NCBI GenBank assembly: GCA_900540535.1
Contig: UQGM01000003.1
Span: forward strand, 1-64,000
Length of the DNA: 64,000 nt
From: an uncultured Oscillospiraceae bacterium
GTDB lineage: Bacteria; Bacillota; Clostridia; Oscillospirales; Acutalibacteraceae
Direction of reading: 5' to 3'
In this document: piece after piece, positions 23,399 through 31,101 of the stretch
Layout: each line of letters begins with the position of its first letter
Position numbering within the stretch: position 1 is the first letter of the stretch
Program-made: the position numbers and the translations under genes
Notes under the pieces: model-generated
Databases searched by the model: none
The model's input: the letters and a program-made list of their open reading frames with translations, nothing else
What the model was told of the DNA's origin: nothing

Positions 23399-24322
23399 AT
23401 GAGAAATCTTGAAAAGTACAAGGGTATTATCCCGGCGTTTTACGCCTGCTATGATGACAACGGAGCAATTTCTCCCGAAAGAGTAAGAGCTCTTACAGAG
23501 CATCTGCTCAAAAAAGGCGTTAAAGGTGTCTATGTTTGCGGCTCATCAGGCGAATGCATTTATCAGAGCGTTGCAGAGCGCAAAGTAGTTCTCGAAAACG
23601 TTATGGCTGTTGCCAAGGGCAACATGACAGTTATCGCACACGTTGCCTGTAACAATACTGCTGACAGCGTTGAGCTTGCAGCTCATGCAGAAGCACAGGG
23701 CGTTGACGCTATTGCAGCAATTCCGCCCATTTACTTCCGTCTGCCCGAATACGCTATTGCCGACTACTGGAACGCAATGAGCGCAGCAGCTCCCAACACT
23801 GACTTTGTCATCTATAACATTCCTCAGCTTGCAGGCGTTGCTCTTACAATGAGCCTGTTTGAGAAGATGAAGGAAAACAAGAATGTTGTAGCAGTCAAGA
23901 ACAGCTCCATGCCCACTCAGGATATTCAGATGTTCAAGGATTCCGGCGGAAAGGACTTCATCGTATTTAACGGTCCCGACGAGCAGTTCATCGCAGGACG
24001 TGCAATCGGCGCTGACGGCGGAATCGGCGGAACATATGCAGTTATGCCCGAGCTCTTCCTCAAGGCTGACGAGCTTTTCAGAGCCGGACGCATTGACGAT
24101 GCACGCAAAATCCAGTATGAAATCGACAGAATCATCTACGCTATGTGCGCATGCAAGGGAAATCTCTATGCTGTTATGAAGGAAATTCTCCGCATCCGTG
24201 AGAACCTCGACATCGGCGGAGTTCGTCCTCCCATGCCCAACCTCTATCCCGAGGATATGCCTCAGGTTAAAAAGGCAGCGGCTATGATTGACGAAGCTAT
24301 GAAAATGGCTGCTGCCCTTTAA
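23399..24322 (+). CDS. nanA: N-acetylneuraminate lyase family protein
   Basis: DHDPS/NAL superfamily TIM barrel of 307 residues. The substrate-phosphate/carboxylate loop GSSGECIYQSV (NAL-like GSTGE), the Tyr in VIYNIPQLAGV and the Schiff-base Lys in NVVAVKNSS are all present. N-acetylneuraminate lyase splits sialic acid into ManNAc and pyruvate. The ATG at 23399 has AAAGGAAG upstream. It is the first gene of an operon with an AGE-type epimerase, an SSS symporter and a YhcH protein, a combination diagnostic for sialic acid use, which supports NAL over dihydrodipicolinate synthase. Confidence 0.88.
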   Translation: MRNLEKYKGIIPAFYACYDDNGAISPERVRALTEHLLKKGVKGVYVCGSSGECIYQSVAERKVVLENVMAVAKGNMTVIAHVACNNTADSVELAAHAEAQGVDAIAAIPPIYFRLPEYAIADYWNAMSAAAPNTDFVIYNIPQLAGVALTMSLFEKMKENKNVVAVKNSSMPTQDIQMFKDSGGKDFIVFNGPDEQFIAGRAIGADGGIGGTYAVMPELFLKADELFRAGRIDDARKIQYEIDRIIYAMCACKGNLYAVMKEILRIRENLDIGGVRPPMPNLYPEDMPQVKKAAAMIDEAMKMAAAL

Positions 24323-24364
24323 TAATAAGCAATAAGATTTTACCGAGATTTGGAGGACTTACCA

Positions 24365-25570
24365 TTGAATAAGCAGAAGCTTATAGAAGCGCAGAAATGG
24401 ATAAAAAACGAACTTAATGTATGTGCCGATTTTTGGCTTAAAAACGGCATGGATAAAGAAAACGGCGGTGTTTACACCTGCCTTGACAGAAAAGGTGAAG
24501 TATATTCCACCGATAAGAGCGTTTGGATGCAGGGACGCTGTGCATGGACCTTTGCACATCTTTGCCGCCTTTACGGAAAACGTGACGAGTGGATGGAAGC
24601 TTCAAAGTCATGCCTTGACTTTATGGAAAAATACTGCATAAACCCCGATGCTGACGGACGTATGTATTTTACTGTTACAGCAGAGGGAAAACCTCTTCGC
24701 CAGCGCCGCTACTGCTTCAGCGAAGGATTTTATGCAATTGCAAATGCTGAATATTACGGTCTTACAGGGGAAAAGGTATATATTGACCGTGCAAGAAGAG
24801 CCTATGAGCTTATCTATAAGCTCAACAACGGCCTTATTGAAGACCCCACAGGACTCGGTCCTAAGACAATCCCTGAAACAAGAACCGGACGTGCTCTTGC
24901 AGATCCCATGATATTCCTCAACATAATCAGCGTACTTCGCAGAGTGGACCCGGAACACCGTGAGGAATACGATAAGAGAAGCGCCGAGTGCACAGAGGCT
25001 ATCTTCAAATATCATTATCATCCAGAGCTTAAATGCACCCTTGAAAGTGTCGCTCCCGACGGAACACCTGAACTGTGGTACACAGCAGGCAGAGTTGTAA
25101 ACCCCGGCCACGATATTGAGTGCAGCTGGTTCCTTATGGAAGAGGCAAATTACCGAAAGGATGAAGAGATTCACAAGAATGCGGAGCAGATTTTCCGCAA
25201 CGCCATCGAAGCCGGCTGGGACAACACCTACGGCGGACTTCTCTATTTCATCGACTGCCTCGGAAAGCCCACAGAAGCTTACGAGCACGACATGAAGCTC
25301 TGGTGGCCGCACAATGAAATAATGATAGCTTCCCTTATGGCTTACCGTGATACCGGCAACGAGTATTATGCAGACTGGTTCTTTAAGACTCTTGATTACT
25401 GTAAAGAGCACTTTGCCGATTCCGAATACGGCGAGTGGTACGGATATCTCCGCCGTGACGGACTTCCCACTGAGCCGTCAACAAAGGGAAGCACGTTCAA
25501 AGGTCCTTTCCACCTGCCTCGTATGCTCAGCATGACAGACAAAATGCTTGACGAGATTTTAAGTAAATAA
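24365..25570 (+). CDS. AGE-family N-acylglucosamine 2-epimerase
   Basis: (alpha/alpha)6-barrel epimerase of the AGE/renin-binding-protein family (about 401 residues). It has the characteristic GGVYTCLDRKG, VWMQGRCAWTFA, GHDIECSWFLMEEA and LWWPHNEIMIA segments carrying the family's catalytic histidines. It should interconvert ManNAc and GlcNAc, feeding the product of the upstream lyase into amino sugar metabolism without prior phosphorylation. TTG at 24365 is the start: GGAGG lies 8 nt upstream and no ATG fits. Bacteroides uses an AGE-type enzyme in the same role. No ManNAc kinase is encoded here, consistent with epimerisation of the free sugar. The next gene is the likely importer. Confidence 0.9.
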   Translation: MNKQKLIEAQKWIKNELNVCADFWLKNGMDKENGGVYTCLDRKGEVYSTDKSVWMQGRCAWTFAHLCRLYGKRDEWMEASKSCLDFMEKYCINPDADGRMYFTVTAEGKPLRQRRYCFSEGFYAIANAEYYGLTGEKVYIDRARRAYELIYKLNNGLIEDPTGLGPKTIPETRTGRALADPMIFLNIISVLRRVDPEHREEYDKRSAECTEAIFKYHYHPELKCTLESVAPDGTPELWYTAGRVVNPGHDIECSWFLMEEANYRKDEEIHKNAEQIFRNAIEAGWDNTYGGLLYFIDCLGKPTEAYEHDMKLWWPHNEIMIASLMAYRDTGNEYYADWFFKTLDYCKEHFADSEYGEWYGYLRRDGLPTEPSTKGSTFKGPFHLPRMLSMTDKMLDEILSK

Positions 25571-25611
25571 AACGCTTTAAGAGCGTAAATTAAAAAAAGA
25601 GAGGTGCAATA

Positions 25612-27180
25612 ATGAAAGGTTTTACTTGGATTGACATGGCAATACTGATAGTTTACCTTGCCGCCGTTCTTTTTGCCGGACTCTATTTCTCCAAAAAGGA
25701 AATGAAAGGTAAAGAGTTTTTCAGAGGCGACGGTACAATTCCCTGGTGGGTTACATCGGTTTCAATTTTTGCTACTCTTCTGAGCCCCATTTCATTCCTG
25801 TCCCTTGCCGGCAACTCCTACGGCGGAACATGGTTCCTCTGGTTTGCTCAGCTGGGTATGCTTGTTGCAATTCCCATTACAATCAGATTTTTCCTTCCCC
25901 TTTATTCTCACCTCGACATTGACACCGCCTATGAATACCTGCAAATCCGCTTCAACAGCAAGGGCCTGCGTATTCTCGGCGCTGTAATGTTCATTGTTTA
26001 TCAGATCGGACGTATGTCCATTATCATGTACCTGCCCTCAATGGTTTTGGCAAAGCTTACAAATATCCCCATAAGCGTTCTCATTATAGTTATGGGTGTT
26101 ATTGCCATTATCTACTCCTACACAGGCGGACTTAAATCCGTTCTCTGGACTGACTTCATTCAGGGCTCGGTACTTTTAATCGGCGTTACCTTCGCCCTTA
26201 TTTTCCTCTTTGCGAAAATCAACGGCGGAGCCGGCGCTGTTTTCGACACAATGTTCAATGAGGGCAAATTCCTCGCTCCAGACGAAAAATGGTTTGATCC
26301 CGTATTCCTGCGTTCAAGCGTATTTATTGTTCTTTTCGGCGCCGGTCTCAACACCTGCTCCTCATACGTTTCCTCTCAGGATATCGTTCAGCGTTTCACA
26401 ACTACAACCGATATGAAACAGCTTACTAAGATGACTCTCGGAAACGGTGTACTTTCCATTTTCATCGCTACTGCTTTCTATCTTATCGGTTCAGGTCTTT
26501 ACGTTTATTACAATCAGCAGCCTCAGCTTTTAGCTGAAATGAGCAATGAGGTTATCAAGCAGGATCAGATCTTTGCTTACTTTATAGCCTATGCTCTTCC
26601 CGTTGGCGTAACAGGTATTCTTCTTGCAGCTATTTACGCCGCTTCCCAGTCCACTCTTTCAACGGGTCTTAACTCCGTTGCAACAAGCTGGGTTCTCGAC
26701 ATTCAGGCTATCGTATCAAAGAAAGAAATCCCCATGAAGCGCCAGACAAAAATCGCTCAGTACGTTTCTCTCGGAGTCGGTATTGCTTCAATCGTAGTTG
26801 CTATGATTCTTGCTGAAAGCGATATTAAATCCGCTTACGAGTGGTTCAATGCATTTATGGGTCTTGTTCTTGGCGTTCTCGGCGGAACTTTCGCACTGGG
26901 TGCATTTACAAAGAAGGCTACAAACGTCGGCGCTTATGTGGCATTCGCAGTTGCCGCAGTTCTTATTGTAATAATCAAGTACAATCCCTTTAAGGTTGCT
27001 TTCTTCGCTGACATCTCTTCCTGGGCATATTCTCTTATATCCATCTCCGTATCGGTCGTTGTAGGACTTATTGTTTCCGCAATTCACCGCAAGGTCAAGG
27101 GTATTACCGAAGAAGCCCCCGAGGGTTCAACTGTTTACACAGCCCGCATTAAAAAAACTGAGGAGGCTGACAAAGCATGA
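25612..27180 (+). CDS. Sodium:solute symporter (SSS family), likely sialic acid uptake
   Basis: A 522-residue SSS transporter with about 13 membrane helices. The N-terminal DMAILIVYLAAVLFAGLYFS and GDGTIPWWVTSVSIFATLLSPISFLSLAGNSY segments match the conserved first helices and sodium-site region; SSYVSSQDIVQRF is the family signature area. AGAGAGGTG precedes the ATG. Between the epimerase and YhcH genes it most likely imports sialic acid or a released amino sugar with sodium. Substrate assignment is from context only. It overlaps the next start by 4 nt (ATGA). Confidence 0.88.
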   Translation: MKGFTWIDMAILIVYLAAVLFAGLYFSKKEMKGKEFFRGDGTIPWWVTSVSIFATLLSPISFLSLAGNSYGGTWFLWFAQLGMLVAIPITIRFFLPLYSHLDIDTAYEYLQIRFNSKGLRILGAVMFIVYQIGRMSIIMYLPSMVLAKLTNIPISVLIIVMGVIAIIYSYTGGLKSVLWTDFIQGSVLLIGVTFALIFLFAKINGGAGAVFDTMFNEGKFLAPDEKWFDPVFLRSSVFIVLFGAGLNTCSSYVSSQDIVQRFTTTTDMKQLTKMTLGNGVLSIFIATAFYLIGSGLYVYYNQQPQLLAEMSNEVIKQDQIFAYFIAYALPVGVTGILLAAIYAASQSTLSTGLNSVATSWVLDIQAIVSKKEIPMKRQTKIAQYVSLGVGIASIVVAMILAESDIKSAYEWFNAFMGLVLGVLGGTFALGAFTKKATNVGAYVAFAVAAVLIVIIKYNPFKVAFFADISSWAYSLISISVSVVVGLIVSAIHRKVKGITEEAPEGSTVYTARIKKTEEADKA

Positions 27181-27623
27181 TTTTTGCAAACATCAATCAG
27201 AATTTACCTTATTTACCTGAGGACGTAAAAGAGTGCCTCGAATTCGCAAAGAAAAATGATTTGCTTTCCTTTGAGCCGGGAAGCCACGAAATAGACGGCA
27301 AACGCCTTTTCGTAAATATAGCTGAGTATGAGACAACAGAGCGTGAGAATCGCCCCTGGGAAGCTCACAGAGACTATCTCGACCTGCACCTTATGCTCAG
27401 AGGCAGCGAGATTCTCGACCTTGGCTTTATTGAGAATATGCAGCAGAAAGAATATGTTCCCGAAGAGGATTTTCTTCCCCTTGACGGAGACAGAAGCTGC
27501 TCTGTAATTCTCAGCGAAGGCGATTTCCTCGTATGCTATCCTGATGACGCTCATCTTACAGCAGTTAAAAACGGTGAAAGCCAGAAAATCAAAAAGGCAA
27601 TTTTTAAGATTCAGGTTAAATAA
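27177..27623 (+). CDS. YhcH/YjgK/YiaL-family protein
   Basis: A 148-residue cupin-like protein of the DUF386/YhcH family, a frequent member of sialic acid (nan) operons; a sugar-anomerase role has been described for relatives. Conserved features include the FEPGSHEIDGKRLFVNIAEYET region, EAHRDYLDLHLMLRG with metal-ligand-type His and Glu, and the C-terminal FLVCYPDDAHLTAV. Translation is coupled to the symporter gene by an ATGA overlap. It is the last gene of the operon, with a terminator 38 nt downstream. Confidence 0.9.
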   Translation: MIFANINQNLPYLPEDVKECLEFAKKNDLLSFEPGSHEIDGKRLFVNIAEYETTERENRPWEAHRDYLDLHLMLRGSEILDLGFIENMQQKEYVPEEDFLPLDGDRSCSVILSEGDFLVCYPDDAHLTAVKNGESQKIKKAIFKIQVK

Positions 27624-27660
27624 AACAGCTGTTTAAAATAAAACCTGCAAAAGCATATTA

Positions 27661-27689
27661 AAAAATCCCGGCAAATGCCGGGATTTTTT
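27661..27689 (+). terminator. Rho-independent terminator of the sialic acid operon
   Basis: Perfect 12-bp stem AAAAATCCCGGC/GCCGGGATTTTT with loop AAAT. Confidence 0.93.
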
Positions 27690-27721
27690 AATATGCACCA
27701 TGCTTAAATTTAAAATAATCC

Positions 27722-28228
27722 TTACTCTTTTATCAGAGCATACATTTTCATATCTATTACCTTACCATTTTTTACGGCATTGCTGTGCAGTGTACCCTCC
27801 AATTTAAATCCGCATTTTTCCAGTACACGACACGATGCTGTATTATAGGCAAATGGCTCAGCAAAAATCCTTATAATATCAGTATTTGAAAATATATACT
27901 TACATATTTGACTTACTGCGCTTGTACCATATCCTTTTCCCCAATAACTCTCACCAATATAGTAACCAATTTCAGCAGTTCTGAAATGAATATTTTCGCA
28001 TCTAAAAGCTCCTATACTACCAATAACTTTACCATCAACCGTTATTGCAAAAGTAAAGTTTTTTGTTTTGTCGGCAGATAAATTTGATTTGATAAAATTT
28101 TCTGCATCTTTCTCAGTATAAGGATACGGTATTCCGTCCCGCAAATTCTCTAAAATCTTTTTATTGTTTATATTTTCTGCTAAATCCTTTTTATCCTCAA
28201 TTTTCCATTGACGAATCATGCACTCCAC
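27722..28228 (-). CDS. GNAT acetyltransferase, RimJ/RimL type
   Basis: Acetyltransferase_3-type GNAT protein (168 residues). Visible are IRQWKIEDKKDLAEN (strand 1/helix 1), IGSIGAF, AEIGYYIGESYWGKGYGTSAV (the acetyl-CoA pyrophosphate loop GKGYGT) and NTASCRVLEKCGFKLEGTLHS. Relatives acetylate ribosomal-protein N-termini or small amines; the substrate here is unknown. GTG at 28228 is preferred, with AGGAG 10 nt upstream. It follows the MerR gene by 32 nt on the same strand and is probably co-transcribed with it. Confidence 0.87.
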   Translation of the reverse strand: MECMIRQWKIEDKKDLAENINNKKILENLRDGIPYPYTEKDAENFIKSNLSADKTKNFTFAITVDGKVIGSIGAFRCENIHFRTAEIGYYIGESYWGKGYGTSAVSQICKYIFSNTDIIRIFAEPFAYNTASCRVLEKCGFKLEGTLHSNAVKNGKVIDMKMYALIKE

Positions 28229-28260
28229 AATAAAGCATCTCCTTTACTATTTTTAAACGA

Positions 28261-28707
28261 TTACTTATCTTGTCCATGCGCCCTTTCATAGGCTTCTTTT
28301 ATCTCCCGGGGCATTTTGTCCGGCACAAGAGAGCGCACTCTTTCCTCGTTTCCGTCTGCCATTGCCTGCTCATAGTACCAAAGCTTGTATTTTATCATAT
28401 CGAGAACTTTTTCGAGCTTTTTGATTTCTTTCTCTGCTTCCTCCCTTTGACGCAGAAACATCTCATACCTCTTCGGATAGGTTTCACTGCCCTGAGAGCA
28501 CCATTTCATAAATTCCTTTATATCATTTATTTCCATTCCGGATTTTTTAAGACATTCAATAACCTGCAATGTTTCAACGGTTTTATCGCTGAATCGGCGC
28601 ATTCCGGAGACTCTTTGAAGATCCGGAAGCAGTCCCTCTTTATCATAATAGCGCAGAGTTGAAACAGGCAAATTAAACATTTCTGATACTTCACCTATGG
28701 TATACAT
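28261..28707 (-). CDS. MerR-family transcriptional regulator
   Basis: A 148-residue MerR protein with N-terminal winged HTH MYTIGEVSEMFNLPVSTLRYYDKEGLLP, then GMRRFSDKTVETLQVIECLKKSGM and a coiled-coil dimerisation helix (QREEAEKEIKKLEKVLDMIKYKLWYYEQA). No metal-binding Cys cluster is seen, so it is probably a small-molecule or redox/xenobiotic sensor. It is divergent from a flavoprotein gene whose promoter has a 19-bp spacer holding a perfect palindrome, the hallmark of MerR targets. This makes the flavoprotein the predicted regulon member. Confidence 0.93.
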   Translation of the reverse strand: MYTIGEVSEMFNLPVSTLRYYDKEGLLPDLQRVSGMRRFSDKTVETLQVIECLKKSGMEINDIKEFMKWCSQGSETYPKRYEMFLRQREEAEKEIKKLEKVLDMIKYKLWYYEQAMADGNEERVRSLVPDKMPREIKEAYERAHGQDK

Positions 28708-28735
28708 AAAAATCGCTCCGTTTTAAAAATTACTG

Positions 28736-28766
28736 TTGACCTAAAGTCAGCTTTAGGTTGTATAAT
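28736..28766 (+). promoter_or_regulatory. MerR-type promoter with 19-bp spacer and operator
   Basis: TTGACC (28736-28741), exactly 19 nt, TATAAT (28761-28766). The perfect palindrome ACCTAAAG-TCAG-CTTTAGGT (28739-28758) fills the spacer. Overlong spacers of this kind are activated by MerR-family DNA distortion. Confidence 0.88.
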
Positions 28767-28816
28767 CATTTTAACATATGAAAGAAATAAAATCCACATT
28801 GGGAGGAAACATAGTT

Positions 28817-29359
28817 ATGTCAAAAAAAGTTCTCATAATAAGCACCAGTTTAAGAAACAACAGCAACTCTGAAATGCTTGCCGATTCCTTTATGAAAGGC
28901 GCATTGGAAAGCGGCAATGAGGTAGAGAAAATCACTCTGAAAGACAAAAACATTGCTTTCTGCAAAGGCTGCCTTGCCTGCCAGAAAATCGGTCACTGTG
29001 TTATTAAAGACGACGCAATAGCCCTTGCAGAAAAAATGCATGACGCCGAGGTTATTGTATTTGCAACACCTATTTACTACTACGAAATGAGCGGACAGAT
29101 GAAAACTCTTCTGGACAGAGCAAATTCTCTTTACGGCTCTGACTACAAGTTCACCGATATTTATCTTCTTACAACTGCCGCCGAAAACAGCGGTTATGTC
29201 CCCGAAAAAGCAATAAGCGGTTTACATGGCTGGATAGACTGCTTCGAGAGAGCAAGTCTCAAAGGCACAGTTTTTGCAGGCGGCGTAAACGACGGCGGAG
29301 ATATAAAGGAGCACAAAGCTCTCACCGAAGCCTATGAAATGGGAAAAGCCATTAAATAA
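28817..29359 (+). CDS. Flavodoxin-fold NAD(P)H-dependent FMN oxidoreductase
   Basis: FMN-binding flavodoxin-like reductase (180 residues). KKVLIISTSLRNNSNSEMLADSF gives the FMN-phosphate loop, CKGCLACQKIGHCVIKDD is the Cys-rich insert typical of the iron-sulfur-flavoprotein/NADPH-dependent FMN reductase group, and ATPIYYYEMSGQMKTLLDR is the isoalloxazine loop. With three Cys in C-x2-C-x2-C plus one more after five residues, an iron-sulfur site or redox disulfide is possible. The ATG at 28817 has GGGAGGA upstream. It is predicted to be induced through the divergent MerR regulator, perhaps by electrophiles or quinones; the inducer is unknown. Confidence 0.9.
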   Translation: MSKKVLIISTSLRNNSNSEMLADSFMKGALESGNEVEKITLKDKNIAFCKGCLACQKIGHCVIKDDAIALAEKMHDAEVIVFATPIYYYEMSGQMKTLLDRANSLYGSDYKFTDIYLLTTAAENSGYVPEKAISGLHGWIDCFERASLKGTVFAGGVNDGGDIKEHKALTEAYEMGKAIK

Positions 29360-29380
29360 TTATATTTAACCTAAAAGGCA

Positions 29381-29424
29381 AACAGCTTTCCGTAGATATT
29401 TAAATCTACGAAAAGCTGTTTTTA
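29381..29424. terminator. Bidirectional terminator
   Basis: Arms AACAGCTTT-CGTAGAT and ATCTACG-AAAGCTGTT with one internal mismatch, then T-rich sequence. It sits between the convergent flavoprotein and MtaA-like genes. Confidence 0.88.
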
Positions 29425-29450
29425 TTAAATAAGGTATTGAAAGCTTAATC

Positions 29451-30458
29451 TTATTTTGACTGGTAAAATTCCTTTGCAGCGGCAAAAAATGCGTCGATAT
29501 TTTCCCACTTTGCAGCCGGAGGAATATCACAGCCTGAGGAAATGACAAAGTTTTTATATCCACAGCAGGCATTCATTATTCTGAGAGTCTCTTCACGAAC
29601 ACTTTCGGGTGTACCGTTTTTAAGCTGACCAGCCGGGTCTATATTACCCATTGCAATTGTATTTTCAGGGATATGGGTGAGCATTTCAGCCATATCAATT
29701 GAATTGCCGAAATGATATGCGTCACAGTCAGTTGCAAGAATTGAATCAATCATTCTGATGGTGTTATCGCCGCAGTTATGATAAATTACAATAAAGTCAT
29801 CGTCTTTTACAGCCTGTGCAATTTCTCTTACATAGGGCTCTGAAAACTCCTCAGCCATATCAGGTGAAAGGAGGCCTGTAAGAGGCTCAGCCATAACTAC
29901 GCCGTTTGCTCCCGCCGCTTTATAAGCAAGGATATATTCTTTCAAAAAGGCTGTTGCCTTCTTCATAACTTCATGTACCATTTCGGGCTCAGTGTAGCAG
30001 TTTACAAGGGCTTCGGTGACATCCATAAGTCTGCCTGCAAGTGAGAAAGGACCGATTACGCCTGCAAAAACAGGTCTGTCCGTTATAAGCTCTTTAGCCT
30101 GACGGATTGCTTCAATATAAATGCCTGTTCTGCCCGCTCCCACCGCAGGAACTTTAAGCTCCTGAACCTTTTCGGGACTGTCCACAAGACATCCTGAAAT
30201 GGTAGGAACCTCATCACGTGCAAATACGGGAGTTGCTCCGAAAGCCTCAGCTTCAACGGACAAATCCATCATGCTTACACTTGCAGCGGAATCAACTCTT
30301 TCAGCAACGGCTTTCATTGCCTTTGCCTGAAGTGCGCTGTCCTTTATAAGGTCTTCAACAGTTATATCCATAAGGCTTATGCTGGGAAAGGAAAGCACCG
30401 GCATAGGCTTTTTTACCGGAGCTTCACATAAATCCTGAAGCCATTTTTTCATGTTCAT
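29451..30458 (-). CDS. MtaA/MtbA-like methylcobamide methyltransferase (UroD fold)
   Basis: Uroporphyrinogen-decarboxylase-family TIM barrel of the methyltransferase branch. The Zn-ligand set H-x-C...C is present: YHNCG (about residues 226-230) and SSGCDIPP (about 308-315), as in MtaA/MtbA, which demethylate a methylated corrinoid protein and pass the methyl group to a thiol or other acceptor. Coenzyme M is not expected in Clostridia, so the acceptor may be tetrahydrofolate or another thiol. The ATG at 30458 fits AGGAG best; two other in-frame ATGs lie 6 nt either side. It is the last gene of the minus-strand arm of the corrinoid island. Its usual partner, a corrinoid protein, is encoded about 3.7 kb away on the other strand. 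Confidence 0.88.
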   Translation of the reverse strand: MNMKKWLQDLCEAPVKKPMPVLSFPSISLMDITVEDLIKDSALQAKAMKAVAERVDSAASVSMMDLSVEAEAFGATPVFARDEVPTISGCLVDSPEKVQELKVPAVGAGRTGIYIEAIRQAKELITDRPVFAGVIGPFSLAGRLMDVTEALVNCYTEPEMVHEVMKKATAFLKEYILAYKAAGANGVVMAEPLTGLLSPDMAEEFSEPYVREIAQAVKDDDFIVIYHNCGDNTIRMIDSILATDCDAYHFGNSIDMAEMLTHIPENTIAMGNIDPAGQLKNGTPESVREETLRIMNACCGYKNFVISSGCDIPPAAKWENIDAFFAAAKEFYQSK

Positions 30459-30558
30459 ATTCATTCTCCTCTTAAAGTATAGTATCGTTACTGTAAAAAT
30501 AATAACACAGCGCCATTAAAGTCAGATAGAAAAAAACTGCTGTTTTTGGGAAAATAAA

Positions 30559-31101
30559 TCACTCTTTTATTAAAAAGCACCCTGTGTATGTAACGGTATT
30601 TTCTCCGTTGATATATTTAAGTCCGCTATCGGCGCATACCTCGCTGACCATTAAGCCCTGTGCCTCCATTGAAGAAAACTGTTTTTCGGGAAAACGGCAG
30701 GGCTCATGGGGAAAGGCACATTCACTGCAAACCTTACAGGGTCCCGCTCCCAATGACAGCACATCCGAAAGCTCTGATTGGAGATTTTCTCTCATATTCG
30801 TCATTCGCATACGGTGTTCCGATGCTGCTTTTTCCATTCCCTCAAAGTCAAATGAATCTTCGAGAATCCCTATTGTCTGAACTACTATTGCCTTGTCATA
30901 CTTTCCCGCTCTTTCACGGCACTCGTCTACACTTCCGCATCCTGGAGGGCATCCCCAGTTATTGCCGTAAGAGCCGCATCTGCCGCTTTTGCACATTTCC
31001 CTTACATCGTCACGGAATACGAGTTTATTTACATCAATTACCGCCGCTGTGTCAAAATCGGCTTCACACATTGCTTTTACTTTTTCTGCTTTACTGATCA
31101 A
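30559..31101 (-). CDS. DUF2284 Cys-rich metal-binding protein
   Basis: A 180-residue protein of the DUF2284 predicted metal-binding family. Cysteines lie in two clusters: CKSGRCGSYGNNWGCPPGCG (about residues 37-56) and CKVCSECAFPHEPCRFPEKQ (about 121-140), enough for one or more iron-sulfur clusters. The function is unestablished; the family is often found near corrinoid methyltransferase genes, which suggests a redox or cobalt-handling accessory. It starts with TTG, preceded by AGGAG at 8 nt, and overlaps the stop of the PocR-AraC gene (TTGA), so the two are translationally coupled. Confidence 0.85.
   Translation of the reverse strand: MISKAEKVKAMCEADFDTAAVIDVNKLVFRDDVREMCKSGRCGSYGNNWGCPPGCGSVDECRERAGKYDKAIVVQTIGILEDSFDFEGMEKAASEHRMRMTNMRENLQSELSDVLSLGAGPCKVCSECAFPHEPCRFPEKQFSSMEAQGLMVSEVCADSGLKYINGENTVTYTGCFLIKE

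Noticed and set aside
24608..25411. A 267-codon minus-strand frame opposite the AGE epimerase gene
   Set aside because: The plus-strand frame has intact family motifs and operon context; the minus frame is Cys/Val-rich shadow without a start signal.
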